DNA of 64,000 nt from Monosporascus cannonballus (Eukaryota > Ascomycota > Sordariomycetes > Xylariales): positions 434,001 through 498,000 of the forward strand of contig QJNS01000009.1 of assembly GCA_004154925.1 (NCBI GenBank), read 5' to 3'. Both the position numbers and the translations under genes were made by a program. The first letter of the stretch is position 1. Each line of letters opens with the position of its first letter. Below the pieces are notes generated by a model. The model saw only the letters and a list, made by a program, of their open reading frames with translations, ran no database searches and was not told where the DNA came from. Below, one piece after another: positions 25,276-36,800 of this stretch.

Positions 25276-25986
25276 CCTTCGCTGATGGGTCGTTGGGACC
25301 CAAAAGGGTGTCACTGTCCATTATCTGCCGGCCACCTGCCGTTTGTTGCGAGATCATATCAGCATTGGACTTGACTTTTATGTCTGTTGCAACCTTAATA
25401 TTAGCATTGTGCAAAAGAGAAATTGAAAAGCATTGAGCTCCTCATTGAAACAGCCCGGCCAGTACAAAGCGTACTTTGTACGTCTATCTCGACTCATATC
25501 TTAAGTCGAAAGCACGTCCAATTCCACAACGGCCACATTGGGAAATAGCAGGTGGGCTCTTCATTTGTAATGCCGAAAATCAATCTCGGCTTCACACGAG
25601 TAGTCGCTATCTAGGGCTCATCTTTGCATAAGTTCCATAGTCCATAGAGCAGGGCGTGTTTAAGAGAACATCGATTTCGACAAAGTAAAGGTATTATGGT
25701 GTGCACAATCCTAGGACACAAGGTCATGGACCATGGTAAATCCCAGGTTGCATTCACCGCCCGCAAGCACGGACCAGGAGAGAAGTGGCAGAAAAGATAA
25801 CGGATAGTGGATATGCCAAGATTTCGTGATAGGCGATTCGCTCCAGGGGCTCCGCCCTTGGAAAATTCAAAAATTGATTCCCCCCACCAATCAGCCGGCA
25901 GAGATGATCCAAGGTACGTACCCACTGCAAGCGAAATGCCGACTGCGACCGCCTACAAACAATTAAACTTTTTGCCAAACATCCCG

Positions 25987-26014
25987 CTCCAGCCTCCAGC
26001 CTCCAGCCTCCAGC
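25987..26014 (+). repeat. Tandem repeat, four perfect copies of CTCCAGC
   Basis: A 28-bp array of a 7-bp unit about 155 bp before the Rrp14 start codon. It may be a promoter element cluster or simple slippage. Confidence 0.8.
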
Positions 26015-26166
26015 CCCACGACCAGCACCGGACAAGCCATCAGATCCAGACAAGACAAATTCCCTTGTCATTACGGCCTCGAGGCGATTATTATCCCTGA
26101 ATACCGTCTATCCGTCCCCCACTATTCTCTACAATTCCCGAGCATTTCTCAAAGACGCAATCAAGC

Positions 26167-27972
26167 ATGGCGGATTCCTCTCTGCAGGTTCGTTGCAGCC
26201 TATCGATCCCCGCCGTTGTTCAGTCCGACTACCTGTTGCGCTTTTGCCTTGGGCTGTTGGCCGCTATTGTCGTGGACGCCGGATCTAACATTGAGGGGTG
26301 ACACAGGAACGTCTGCGCGACCATGCCAAAGCTTTCGATGGCTTATTGTCTCTCATACCAGCCAAGATGTACTATGGGGAGGACACCAGCGTATGTCATC
26401 TTATCTGTCTCGGCCCGTCCAATTCCGCAGTCTCTCTATCCCTATAGCCTGCTTACCGTCGTGTTGCCATGGTAGGATCAATGGCAAAGGAAGAAGCAAA
26501 CCAAAGCAGAGGCAGCCGCTGCACGCCGCAACAAGCTCGATCCCGACAGCGCATTAAATAGGAGCGTCAAGGAGGTTATGGATGAACAGGCACGCAAAAA
26601 GCGCAAACGTGACCAGATGCAAGACGGAGATGAAGATGACTGGTCAGACGTCGAAGGCGTCGAGGCCGAAAAGCCCCGTCAAGGCATGAAGAGCAGGGCC
26701 CAGAAGGACGCCCCGAAGAAGCAGAAGACTGCCGACGCTGGAACCCAGGAGATTAGTGAGAAAGAGAGGCGAAAAGAGGAGAAGAGGCAAGCCCGGAAAG
26801 AGCGAAAAGCAGAGCGACAAATGTTGAGGGAAGAGGAGGCCGCTTTCGAAAGGCAAACTATCAAGGGTGTAAACAAGATCAAACTGGGAACGAGAGAGGC
26901 CCGGACGAACTCGGAAAGCGCTGTCAGTGGCCCTGTGCCCAACAGCAGCGCAAAGCCGAACCGGTCCATTGAAAAGAATGAGCCCGAACCCGTTCAAAAC
27001 TCCGACGTGCGGGATGTCGACATCTCTGGCATCACTGCTGCCGAGAGCGACGAGAGGGCTGAGGATGCTTCTGCGTCCCCGTCTGAGCCGCAATCTCCCC
27101 TATTTGATCCTAACGGAACGCCGGCCGACTCTACCGGCCAAGCCCCCAGCACGACTACCTCTACCTCGTCTACCGTCCCCCCCTCCGAAAAGCCCAAACA
27201 CATCAAGATCCCGCAAGATACCGAAGCCCTCCGTGCGCGTCTCGCAGCCAAGATCCAGGCTCTTCGGGACGCAAGGAAAGCTGACCGTGACGGAAAGCCC
27301 ATTCGCACGCGCCAGGAACTGATCGAGGCTCGCCGGCAGAAAGAGGCGGAAAGAAAGGCACACAAGAAAGAGGTTAGGAGGCAACAGAAAGCGGAAGCAG
27401 ACAGACTTCGAGAAGAGGCTCTCGCATCCGCTCGTAACTCACCTGGCGGCATCCTTAGTCCCGTGGTTGACGCTGACACCAACTTCGCCTTTGGTCGCGT
27501 TGGTTTCGGTGACGGGGCGCAACTCTCCCATGACCTCACGCATGTCCTTAACAAAGGCAAGAAGAAGGGTCCCTCTGACCCCAAGACAGCCCTGCAGAAG
27601 CTAGAACACCAAAAGAAGCGCCTCCAGGAGATGGATGAAGAGAAGCGGAAGGACATCGAAGACAAAGAGGTCTGGCTCACAGCCAGGAAGAGGGCAGAGG
27701 GCGAGAAGATCAAAGACGACGAGAAGTTGCTCAAGAGGGCCGTGAAACGGAAGGAGCAGCTAAAGAAGAAGAGCACAAAGGAGTGGAGGGAGAGGAGCGA
27801 CGGCGTAGCCAAAGCCATGAAGGAGAAACAGAAGAAGCGGGAGGAGAACATCAAGAAGAGACGGGAGGAAAAGCTGATGAACAAGGCGGGCAAGAAGAAG
27901 GGCGGCGCCAAGAAGGCCAAGGGCAGAGCCGGGTTCGAGGGGTCCTTCAAAGTTGGTGGAAAGAAGAGGTGA
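26167..27972 (+). CDS. RRP14: Ribosome biogenesis protein Rrp14/SURF6, 3 exons, 533 residues
   Basis: A nucleolar protein needed for pre-rRNA processing and assembly of ribosomal subunits (known from yeast Rrp14 and animal SURF6). Exons: 26167-26187, 26307-26390 and 26476-27972. Introns are 119 and 85 bp, and phases fit. The N-terminal block LRDHAKAFDGLLSLIPAKMYYGED (residues about 10-33), continuing into DQWQRKKQTK at 36-45 and KLDPD, is the Rrp14 N-terminal domain. The middle is acidic and low-complexity (DDWSDVEG, then a Ser/Thr/Pro-rich stretch). The C-terminal half, from about residue 275, is the Lys/Arg/Glu-rich helical SURF6 domain, with EHQKKRLQEMDEEKRKDIED and a basic tail ending VGGKKR, suited to RNA binding and nucleolar import. 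Only seven codons lie in exon 1, so a search for long frames finds only the third exon. A 318-codon antisense frame (26994-27950) reflects codon bias. An essential housekeeping gene, which argues that the island is not dispensable DNA. Confidence 0.94.
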
Positions 27973-28916
27973 CGATGGTAACATCGTGGTGATGGGTGGG
28001 CCTTGGCTGCTACGATATCTCGAGCTCTTCCCGGGCCGCGAGGCCGCTGACTTGTACATAATTTCGCCGGGACTTTTTACAAAGAGCTAGGCGTCAGCAT
28101 CAGCAAATTTGATTTCGTCCGAACACACTTGCATACTTCATATTTTCGCCAGGCGTCAACTATACCTCTCTCTTTTTTGCTGCTTTAGACCGTGTCGAAG
28201 GCTATGGTACTACATAAGGGGTTGTGTAACCATTATTACCAATAGCTACGCCGACAATAAGCAATAGATCTGCTGAAATATCCCTTGAAAGATGCCAAAG
28301 AAATCTTTAATTAGATAATGGCAACTCTCGGTTACCAGGGCCTTGAAAGCGTGGGTGGCCGGCTGTACCGTATCATTGCACCGATTATATATAAATCCCA
28401 GCAGGTAAGAGGACTTAAAAGGGGGTTTGGTGGCCCTAGAGTGCAAGTATAAAGGGGTTGGCAGTTTATTGGTGACTGCTCCCAGGCACTACTACTATTG
28501 GAGAAGAGCAACCTCGCTTGCAACGCATAGAGAAGCATCCCAAAAGATTTTCAAGGATTTGCTGACAATAAATAAACAATCGAAGTGGTGTGAATATTTA
28601 CTTTGTTTGATTTGCCAGGAACGCTGGTTGCAGTAGAATGGTGTCAGAGGATTGGGTGCAACAGCGTGAAAGGCGGGAAGAAATAGTTTCGGTGGAAGGT
28701 AGCAGTATAATAAACCAGTAACGCCTGCCCCTCTCAATATACGAGAGGAAAAGAGTCCTATATACGCACCTACAACCCCTGTATAGCCCCTGTATAGCCT
28801 CTCTCTAGAAGGTTCCACCTTGGCATGTGACAGATGGTGAAGAACAAGATTCGGATGATTGCGGCTTGAACAGCAAACACTACCAGCGGCCGACCGACCG
28901 GGGGAATCCGACTACC
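27973..28916. other. Convergent intergenic region
   Basis: Holds the 3' flanks of the Rrp14 gene and of the small secreted protein gene. Short open frames on both strands have no recognisable content. It contains an 11-bp tandem repeat at 28776-28797. Confidence 0.55.
28776..28797. repeat. Two perfect copies of CCCCTGTATAG
   Basis: Read on the other strand the unit is CTATACAGGGG. This resembles the degenerate TACAGG units in the relic region 39430-40760. Confidence 0.6.
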
Positions 28917-29411
28917 TTAGTCATGCGAATGCGAACCCCCCCAGGGCCTCACGCAATTTTCCGGGCAGCGCTCGGAGGGAACTGCGCCGTCCCAGAGGGA
29001 GGCGTGGTCGACGGAGAAGGACTTCCCGTGTGACTTCCTACTGCCGCCGAACCAGACCCAGCCGCTCGTGGGCTGGGGCGCGCTGCATTTGACGCGGAGG
29101 AGCCGCAGCACGCTCTCGATGTCCTCGAGCAGGACCGGCACCGCCCCCGACCGCACCAGCGACTTCCTGCAGTTGCAGATCCAGATGCTCACGTTGCCCG
29201 CCGTCCAGACGTGCCAGCCCGCGGAGGGTACCTTGTTGCCTGCGGCGCCCCACCGCGCCGCCATCTGCTTCGCCTCCTCCACCCCCGACTCGTTCAGATG
29301 CCGGTATGTGCACCCCGTCTGAAACCAGCCCGCGTCGTCGAGCTTCGCGACTCCTCCTATCGCCCCAGCCGCGAGGACGAGTCCCGTTAGTAGAGATGGG
29401 GAGAGGAGCAT
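28917..29411 (-). CDS. Small secreted cysteine-containing protein, 164 residues
   Basis: A single-exon reading. Residues 1-22 (MLLSPSLLTGLVLAAGAIGG..) form a clear signal peptide. The mature protein has six Cys (34, 79, 81, 109, 149, 153) and one N-glycosylation sequon near 74 (NVS). It includes the blocks WFQTGCTYRHLNESG, GWHVWTAGNVSIWICNC and SGWVWFGG. Small secreted proteins of this kind are common in fungi and are often expressed on a host or substrate, but I cannot assign a family or activity, and calling it an effector would be a guess. GC-rich third codon positions match the GH5 gene. The last 20 residues could change if a short 3' intron exists (there is a possible donor after the WFGG block). 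It lies within 1 kb of the AT-rich tract. Confidence 0.6.
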   Translation of the reverse strand: MLLSPSLLTGLVLAAGAIGGVAKLDDAGWFQTGCTYRHLNESGVEEAKQMAARWGAAGNKVPSAGWHVWTAGNVSIWICNCRKSLVRSGAVPVLLEDIESVLRLLRVKCSAPQPTSGWVWFGGSRKSHGKSFSVDHASLWDGAVPSERCPENCVRPWGGSHSHD

Positions 29412-29934
29412 TTTGCTGTTGTTGTGATTGTCGTTGTCGAGGTCTGCGTTGGTATTGCAAAATTGTCGGAGAAAATGGTGACGTACAGAGTGAAGGGTAG
29501 AAGAAGGAGCCTGGCAGGTAGTTCGTAATATGGTAGCAAGTAGATGACCATTAACGCCCGCCTCTCTCTAACTACTCGGGGCGAAGCCCCCCTATATATA
29601 TATACAAACTAGACCCTCACTTGGGGAGAGGGGGGGGGGGGCGGGGGCCCGCGAAAACGGGGGTCGCAACTTGGGCACCTGACAAAAAGAATAGTTAATT
29701 CCCATAAGTTAGGCTCCCACTTTGCGCACCATTCCCTTCACGCCCTACATTTCCTCCACACAAACTCCACAAACCCACTCCTATGTAAGGGAATGGGCCG
29801 CGGAGCGTTCACTACTTAAAGGCGGACAAGGACTTCTAACGCATGAAGCGTTGGAACTGCTGATCTTTTGGGTCGTGTGGCAGAGTGGCTGGTCCTTTTT
29901 ATTCCCTTACGCCCTATCAAACTAAACAAAAATA
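29412..29934 (-). other. Promoter region of the small secreted protein gene and island edge
   Basis: The 5' leader on the minus strand is CA-rich. The region contains the second copy of the dispersed repeat and a G-run of 11 (29631-29641) within a G-rich stretch (29625-29647). No further gene seen; the 67-codon frame at 29722-29925 is not supported. Confidence 0.55.
29518..29611 (+). repeat. Dispersed repeat, copy 2 (about 90 bp)
   Basis: Partner of 25184-25275. It keeps the order GTTCGTAATAT, ATGACCATTAAC, GGCGAAGC and then a TA-rich end. It ends just before the G-rich tract. Confidence 0.6.
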
Positions 29935-30545
29935 AATGTTAAAAAACAAAAATATTATATAGTATGAATTAAATACAAGTAGATAATAGAAAATTCTTTA
30001 CAAAAAGATATTAACTCTGACAAAGCTAAAAAAAAAAGAAAAAAGGAAAGAAAACCTACGAGAAATTAAAATAAAAGAAAAATATAAAGAAAATTAATTT
30101 TATAATATAAAAAAGATTATCTTGAAATACGAAAATGTATAAAACAAGTAACGGTTAACTATAAAATATATTCGAATATATAAAGATAAAAATATATATT
30201 CTTAATAGTTTATAAATCTTATCCGCGTGATAAAAATATATTTATTTAGTTTATTTAATATTATTTTAATTTAGATATTATAAATATATTGTAAATTAAA
30301 CCTTCAAAAGATTTAACAAACTATGTAAACTGCTATAACTGTGTGTAAAATATTATGTTTATAATATAAATTACATTTATTTACAAATATTTAATATAAT
30401 TTATATTAAATTTTATAATCAATATTAATTTTTTAAAACAACTATAAAAAGTAAAAAATTCTATATTATTTTTTAAGTGATATAATAACATATGGGTTGC
30501 TGTTTTTTTTCACACAATATTCATTTTTATTATTTAATAATTAAT
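29935..30545. other. AT-rich spacer with few CpG
   Basis: About 600 bp of very AT-rich DNA without coding signs. Unlike the RIP-mutated elements it has few CpG (only about five or six). No transposon match within the window. Confidence 0.6.
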
Positions 30546-33500
30546 ATATCTTCTTTAGAGAAAACATGGGGCGCGAAGGAGGTATTGTGTGAAGGGGGGC
30601 CCTAATTTATGCCATTATGGCAAGTGTTTGGGAGCTCGCTAGGCTTGTAAGTGTTACAGTGGAAGAAAGTCAATGGGAATAGAGTCGAGCCGCGGTGGGG
30701 TAGAACCCCTCTAGGGGTATTAACGACTTGTTCGTATCTGGTCGAGAACTATGCAGATGGCGAAACCTTGACGTTCTAACTTTACCGAGATGCACTTGGG
30801 ATTGGCCGTGAGGTATGTGTGCATATACTAAGGTTGGAACCGGCGTTTGGCACTAGACATGCCTGGGAAGGAATAGCACAGGTCATTCATGCAGATAGGG
30901 CGGCAATGTTGTTTAGCAATGGCAAACGAACCTCGTGTCTTATCTACGTTGGTTTAACCAATATAGGTTCTAGTCTATGAAAAGAGTAGTCTCTAACAAT
31001 CGAGGTTATTTGCGGAAAGCAGATAATATAGAGCTAGAAACAATATAACTAAAAAGACACTTCGCCTTCTCAACGAGTAATCAAAATACGAGATACGACT
31101 CCTATTAAGGTTGAACGTCAACCCAGGGACGGAGACGAAACCGGGTCTCCGCCTTCAAAGTTGCAGGATCCCACTGCAGCGCCCGTTAATATATGGTTGG
31201 ACAATACCTGACGTCCTGGTTCGTGGGGATAGCGGATATTAAAACCAAAACTTTCGTCAGTGGCTGGCCAGGATCAGCTAAATAATCGTTAATCAGGTGT
31301 CTGGCATAGGCGGCGACTCGACTAACAAATTATCTTCGGGCACCATGGGCCTGGATTCAGATAAACCAGAACGCTTTTGCAGTTACGTGTAGTGGTGCCT
31401 ATAGTAGGACGGTACCGGGTGGCCGGTTAACCTAGCATTAGTCTAGTTCATACGGTTCTAATTTTCCCGTTGGAACTAGATCATTTATCTCTATTTATTG
31501 ATTAGGACATTCTCGCGCTACGAATACAGTGGCGCCGCCCGGGCCGATCCACAGACAACCACACTAGGTAGTCTGTACTACATTGAAGGTCTAAGGAGAC
31601 ATATCTGCATAGAAGGAGCTTGGTGCGCGTTTGACTCCTGTTGCGTTTGAAAAGGGGGCGCTGACATGTCTAGACTTCTTCCCGCTGGCACAATGTGAAG
31701 CAAAAGCACCGATAAGCAGATGGAGAAACTTTTAAAATGCCCCGGAGCTTTAACTTTGTCATGCAAATAAAAACTTTGCGTACCGAAGCTGGGTACGACA
31801 CCGGCTACGCTCCTTCTCAGCGAGGAAGCCACTGATTACATAAGCCCCGTCGACTCTGACCCTCGCCAGTTTGTGTCTATGACGCCGGTTCTCCGGCAAG
31901 CCTCTTAATAGGCGGGGCCTTGTTAACCGTTTACGCAGGGCCGCCAACTCAGTAGTCATTTGTTGTGGCACCGTTCTGAACCGCGGGACCCCTTCAGGCG
32001 ACATGTGCGTCACACTAACACTATCTCTAGACAGAGCATTTTCAACAATACGAGGATAGCTACCTAAATGACGGGAACATAAACAGCTATCGCCTCTCAA
32101 TGGCCAATTTGGCCTATGAAACCGTATTTTAAACTCACTTGCCTAGCCCACGGTTCACCACATCAACCCCCTGAAATCTTTCACTTGTCGGAGTTAGCAG
32201 GTTGGAAGCGCACGTCAAGATTTTTCTAGTTCACATATATCGGCTCCGTAACAATATAAGGGTCCTTGAGCGAGGCGTACGGCTGGGAATTGTCAGTTTG
32301 CTAGAGCTGATCCAGCACAGAGGGTTTCTCAGTGCCACCATCAGATCTGATGAGAGATGGAGTGCATGTGAATTGGAGTATACGGTGCCATCATGATCCT
32401 CTGCCCCGAAGAAGCATCCCAGGCTGAGCGACGCAGGAATTGGACGGTTCGGGATCTGCCAACCCCAGGGGATCCAGTGCCGAACTCAGTCCATATAGGA
32501 TTTTACGGAGATATATTGAATTATTCCGGAAGAGTTAGTCGACGAGGTCACATGATCGAGTGGCTAAAGGGGTGTCTGGCACTCGTATCGCATTTACGAT
32601 CCTGAACCACCCACATCTTGGAGTATCTCGCCCTGCTCATTCGAGCTTTGCCATCGAAGCACGGATCGCCAGTCCGAAGGGTCCCGTTGTGAACCTCCCT
32701 TCCTCTGAATGGGATATGTGAGGGCCCTCAGGCTATTATTGCCGCTGAAAGAGATACGCATAACAGCTGCCAGCCGGTAAGACGGCATGAGGGAGATGTG
32801 GTGTGTCCAACCGAACCGTATATTAATTTGAAGTGCAGTACGCTGGTGTTGAGTGTAGTTGGGGCTGTCATGAGCTAGCCCGCGGGCTTGTTGCCGCGTC
32901 CGTACAACCATATAGGTTGTGTGCCATTGACGGAGCCTGGAAGGGTTCCAATCAAGCAAGTTTTCAGTATGGGTCCTAGGAAATGGTACCACCTGACGAC
33001 TTCGAGTCAAAGAGCCTCTTGATTGGCGGCGTCGCCGCGGAGAGGCGCGACTGGCGAGGCTTGCTGTGCTCAGGTTTACTCCAACACAGGAGATCTAGTT
33101 AGCGGCTCAACAAATGGATAATTGGTTAACGGTTGGAGTGTATTCGACACTCTGGGGTATTAGACGCCACTTTGGCACCATCTTCCTTGATGCTTCACGT
33201 CAAACATTCATTGCCACAGACAGGGAAGGGAGGATCATTATCTCAATACTGTCTTTCGGCGAACCTCTAGCTATGTTTTGAACGGTTCTCTAAGAAGTGT
33301 TAGGGTTGTATGTATCGAAGACAGAAAGGTGCTGGTTGAATCGGCAGGCTGCTTTGACCAACCATTTATCAATTAACTAGCCAACCCCCTGCACACCAAG
33401 ATGCACAATGGACGTCTCCGTCCAGAACATAACTTTTCAGTCCAAAAGGCGGTATCTAGGACAATACAGCTCGGGGCATGAAGTACGGCTTATACTACAT

Positions 33501-33708
33501 GTTACTTGCCCCGGAACATGCAGCTCTATACTATGGGAACTAGATGCATTACAGACAGGTACAATAGTTAGCAATATATAGAAACCAACAGTTATTCCAT
33601 TTAGAAAAGAGATAGCTTGCTATTGTTCGGTCATGAATTCTGAATTAGGAGTATACAGTTATAAGCCCGATTGTTGTCAACTGTTTGGTCAGGTGTGAAG
33701 GTGCTATC
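30546..33708. other. Mid-GC region without recognised genes
   Basis: About 3.2 kb of balanced composition. The longest frames (32594-33010 minus, 31759-32100 minus) have no known domain, no signal peptide and no convincing introns. It could be decayed unique sequence, an unknown repeat that escaped RIP, or a gene with many small exons that I could not assemble. Confidence 0.5.
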
Positions 33709-33871
33709 TGTCAGATATAAGGGACATCAGTTGTGTGTGTATTCATGACTAGTTGCAGGTGCTCTAGAACGCGCACTGCACTTTAAGGTGATCTAGTCCC
33801 GGAATATATATATTCCGATCAAAGGGAATCTTCCGTATGTGGGGTGCTAAAGCACCCCCTGCTAACTAACA
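33709..33871 (-). repeat. 3' LTR of the complete Copia element
   Basis: 163 bp, little mutated. Contains two palindromes: 33800-33817 and 33841-33858 (GGGGTGCT..AGCACCCC). Confidence 0.9.
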
Positions 33872-36800
33872 TACCCCCTTAACACCTTAAAGCATTTACG
33901 GTATTAATTATTATAACTCCTAAAACTATAATTATGTATTTTATCTTTTTTCCGGCAATTAAATTTTTCTAATTAACTAATTTTTTCGTTAAAATTTTTC
34001 GCAAAACGTTTTTTCGTTAATCGAAAGTTTTCGTAATATCCATTAATTTTAATTACTTTTTGAAATACTTAAAAAATTCGCATAATAAAATTTTCCTTAA
34101 ACCGTTAATTAATATATTGCCCACAAGCATATAATCTATTTTAATTAAGTTCTTTTTTATAATTTATTATAATTAATAATTATATATATTTATATATTAT
34201 ACTTTCGTTATTAATAAGTTCATATTAGCGTTAATAAGCCGTATAATATATTAATTATTATATTATATGTTTAACAATTTTATATTCATTATAAAAATAT
34301 TTAATATATTTTGTTTATTTACCTATTATTTTATTATTTTTCAGAATAAATTTATAATATAAATTTAAAACTTTTTTCGGTTAATCGTATGATTTATAAA
34401 AAAAATATTATTTTAAATATTCAATAAATTTTTACCTTTAAAATATAATATTAATATTTTGATTTCAATTAAATGTAATATATTTCGGTTAACAGTTTTA
34501 TAATATATAATATTAAGGTTTAAGTTAAATTAAGTAAATAAAAATACCGCAAAAAATATATCGGATTATATATTAATTATTACGAAAAAAATAAAATCAA
34601 TTTTTTGTCGTATTTATTAATAAAGCTTAAATAACTTAAAGTAAAATTCGGTAATAATTTAATATTAATTATAACAGTTTTTAAAAATTATTTTAACTTT
34701 TTTAAGTATTAAATTAATTAATTTATTCATAAAATCGGGTTAAAATAATTAAATTTTCTTATTAAATGTATTTTGAATTATTTCGATATCGAAATATTAC
34801 TATAAATTATAATTTTTAATACAATATACCGTTGTTGTATTTATTACATTAATTAATTAATAAAGTTTTAATCTTTTTCGTAATGCATTATATTAATATA
34901 GTTTATAAAAAAATAAATATCCCTTAACGAATAAAATAATAAGTTTTATAAAAAGCGGAGTTAAGTTCTAATTTTTTAAACGTTTTAATAAATCTTTTAT
35001 TATAATACAAATAAATCCGTTAATTTATATAATACTTTTTTAATTAAGAAATTTTTATTACGTTATAAATATTATAAGAACGTTTTTATATATATTTTAT
35101 AAAATAAATTAATATTTATAAAAATATTTTAATATTATATTACTTAAATTTTAAATCGAATTTAACTGTAATAATAATTAAACTTTGAAATAACCTTTCA
35201 ACGAAAATAATTAGATATATATTGCTATAAGCGTTTTTAAATTATTAATCGTTTCGTATGATAAAATAAACCGTATATTTTTAAAATTCACTATATTTAA
35301 TAAATTTGTAAATATATATTTACATATATTTTAAAATTTATTTGTTTTAATAAAGGATTAATTAACGTTTTTCTAAAATAGCATTTCTTTATAGTTTTAT
35401 AAATGAGCCTTTTCGGCTTTACAGAATATTTCTTTTAACAACTATATATTTAATATTTTATAATTTCGCGATAGTAACGATAGATTACGCCTATAGATCT
35501 GGTCTTATAATCTAAATACCTTTTTATATACCAAAATAATAATATTTTTCTGATTAAAATAATACATATTTTGGATAATTAATTTTCTTAAATTTTCGTA
35601 ATTTACCGGCCGGTTATCGTACATATTTATAAAAAAAGCTAAACGTTTTATATTAAATACGGTTTTTTACATCTTATATTTATTTCGAATAATATTTTCT
35701 TAATATAAAATATACGGAAACCCTACGTTTATAATCCGTAAGGTATTTTCGTCTTTTATTGTTATTTTAAGTTAAACAATATAAAAAAAATCTAGGGCTA
35801 TTTTTATGTTTTTCCGTCGGCATAATAATCGTAATAATTATTAAAGCAATCGTTAATGGCGATAATAATTTAAAAAATGGAAATAATTCGAATATAACGG
35901 TTATATAAGGATAATTAATTCCTTAAAAATAAATTTATTTTTTCTTTTTTTCGTATATATTTTATGTTAATATCTTTCTTAAATTATTATTTTTATTTAA
36001 TCGGTAATTAAATTATTTTACTTAAATTTTTATTTCTTTCTTATTTGTACATTAAATAATTATCGTTTTAACTAAATATACTTATTTATCGGCATAATTT
36101 TTTAAACTTTTTTTATAATATATAAAAAGTTGTTTTTTAAACTTTTAATAGTTTCTAAAGAATAGCCTTTTTATTAAATTATATATTTCGAATCATAATA
36201 GTTTTATTAATTAATAAATTTTAGATTTTCTAATTATTCGCAAATCGGTAATTAAAGAAATAATTAATTTACGTTTTAAAATTTATTCTTTTCTTGATAA
36301 CCGTAATTATTATAATATATGTCATATAACTATATATTCGTAAGTAAATATATTAAAACGTTTAATTAAATATTATAATACCGTTTTTATATAATAAATA
36401 AATATAATAAATATCGTATAGATTTTATTAAAAAACACGTATTTAAAAATACGGTTATATAAATATATTACTGTTTTATGGATATATATAATTAAAAATA
36501 AAAATAATTTAACGTTATTTCGTATTATAATTATTTTTTCCTTCATTAAATATTTTTAAAATATTTTACGCCCTTATTTTAGGCTTAAATATGCGATATT
36601 AAAAACTCAAATCTAATACCTAAAAAAAGCGATTAAAGTATATTTCGAAATTAATACTTTTTAAGGATTTCGTTATTATATTTAATTACTTGTAGAAAAG
36701 TTTTATTTTAATTTTAATAAATTTGTTTTAAAAAATATCGAAATATTATAATTAATATGTTTTACTTTCGGTTTTTAAGATAAATATCTTAAATAAAATA

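Larger units (their letters stand above)
23751..26166. other. Long intergenic region between the GH5 and Rrp14 genes
   Basis: About 2.4 kb without a gene I can support. Open frames such as 23514-24341 (plus) overlap the GH5 gene or have no domain. It holds the GH5 promoter (TATA-like at 23822-23830), a dispersed repeat (25184-25275), a 4 x 7-bp tandem repeat (25987-26014) and the Rrp14 promoter. A small spliced gene could have been missed. Confidence 0.55.

Noticed and set aside
26994..27950. 318-codon open frame on the minus strand
   Set aside because: Antisense shadow of the Lys/Glu-rich Rrp14 exon; its Ser/Phe/Leu-rich composition is what the complement of such codons gives.
32594..33010. 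138-codon minus frame
   Set aside because: No recognisable motif, no splice context, and of a length expected by chance in mid-GC DNA.
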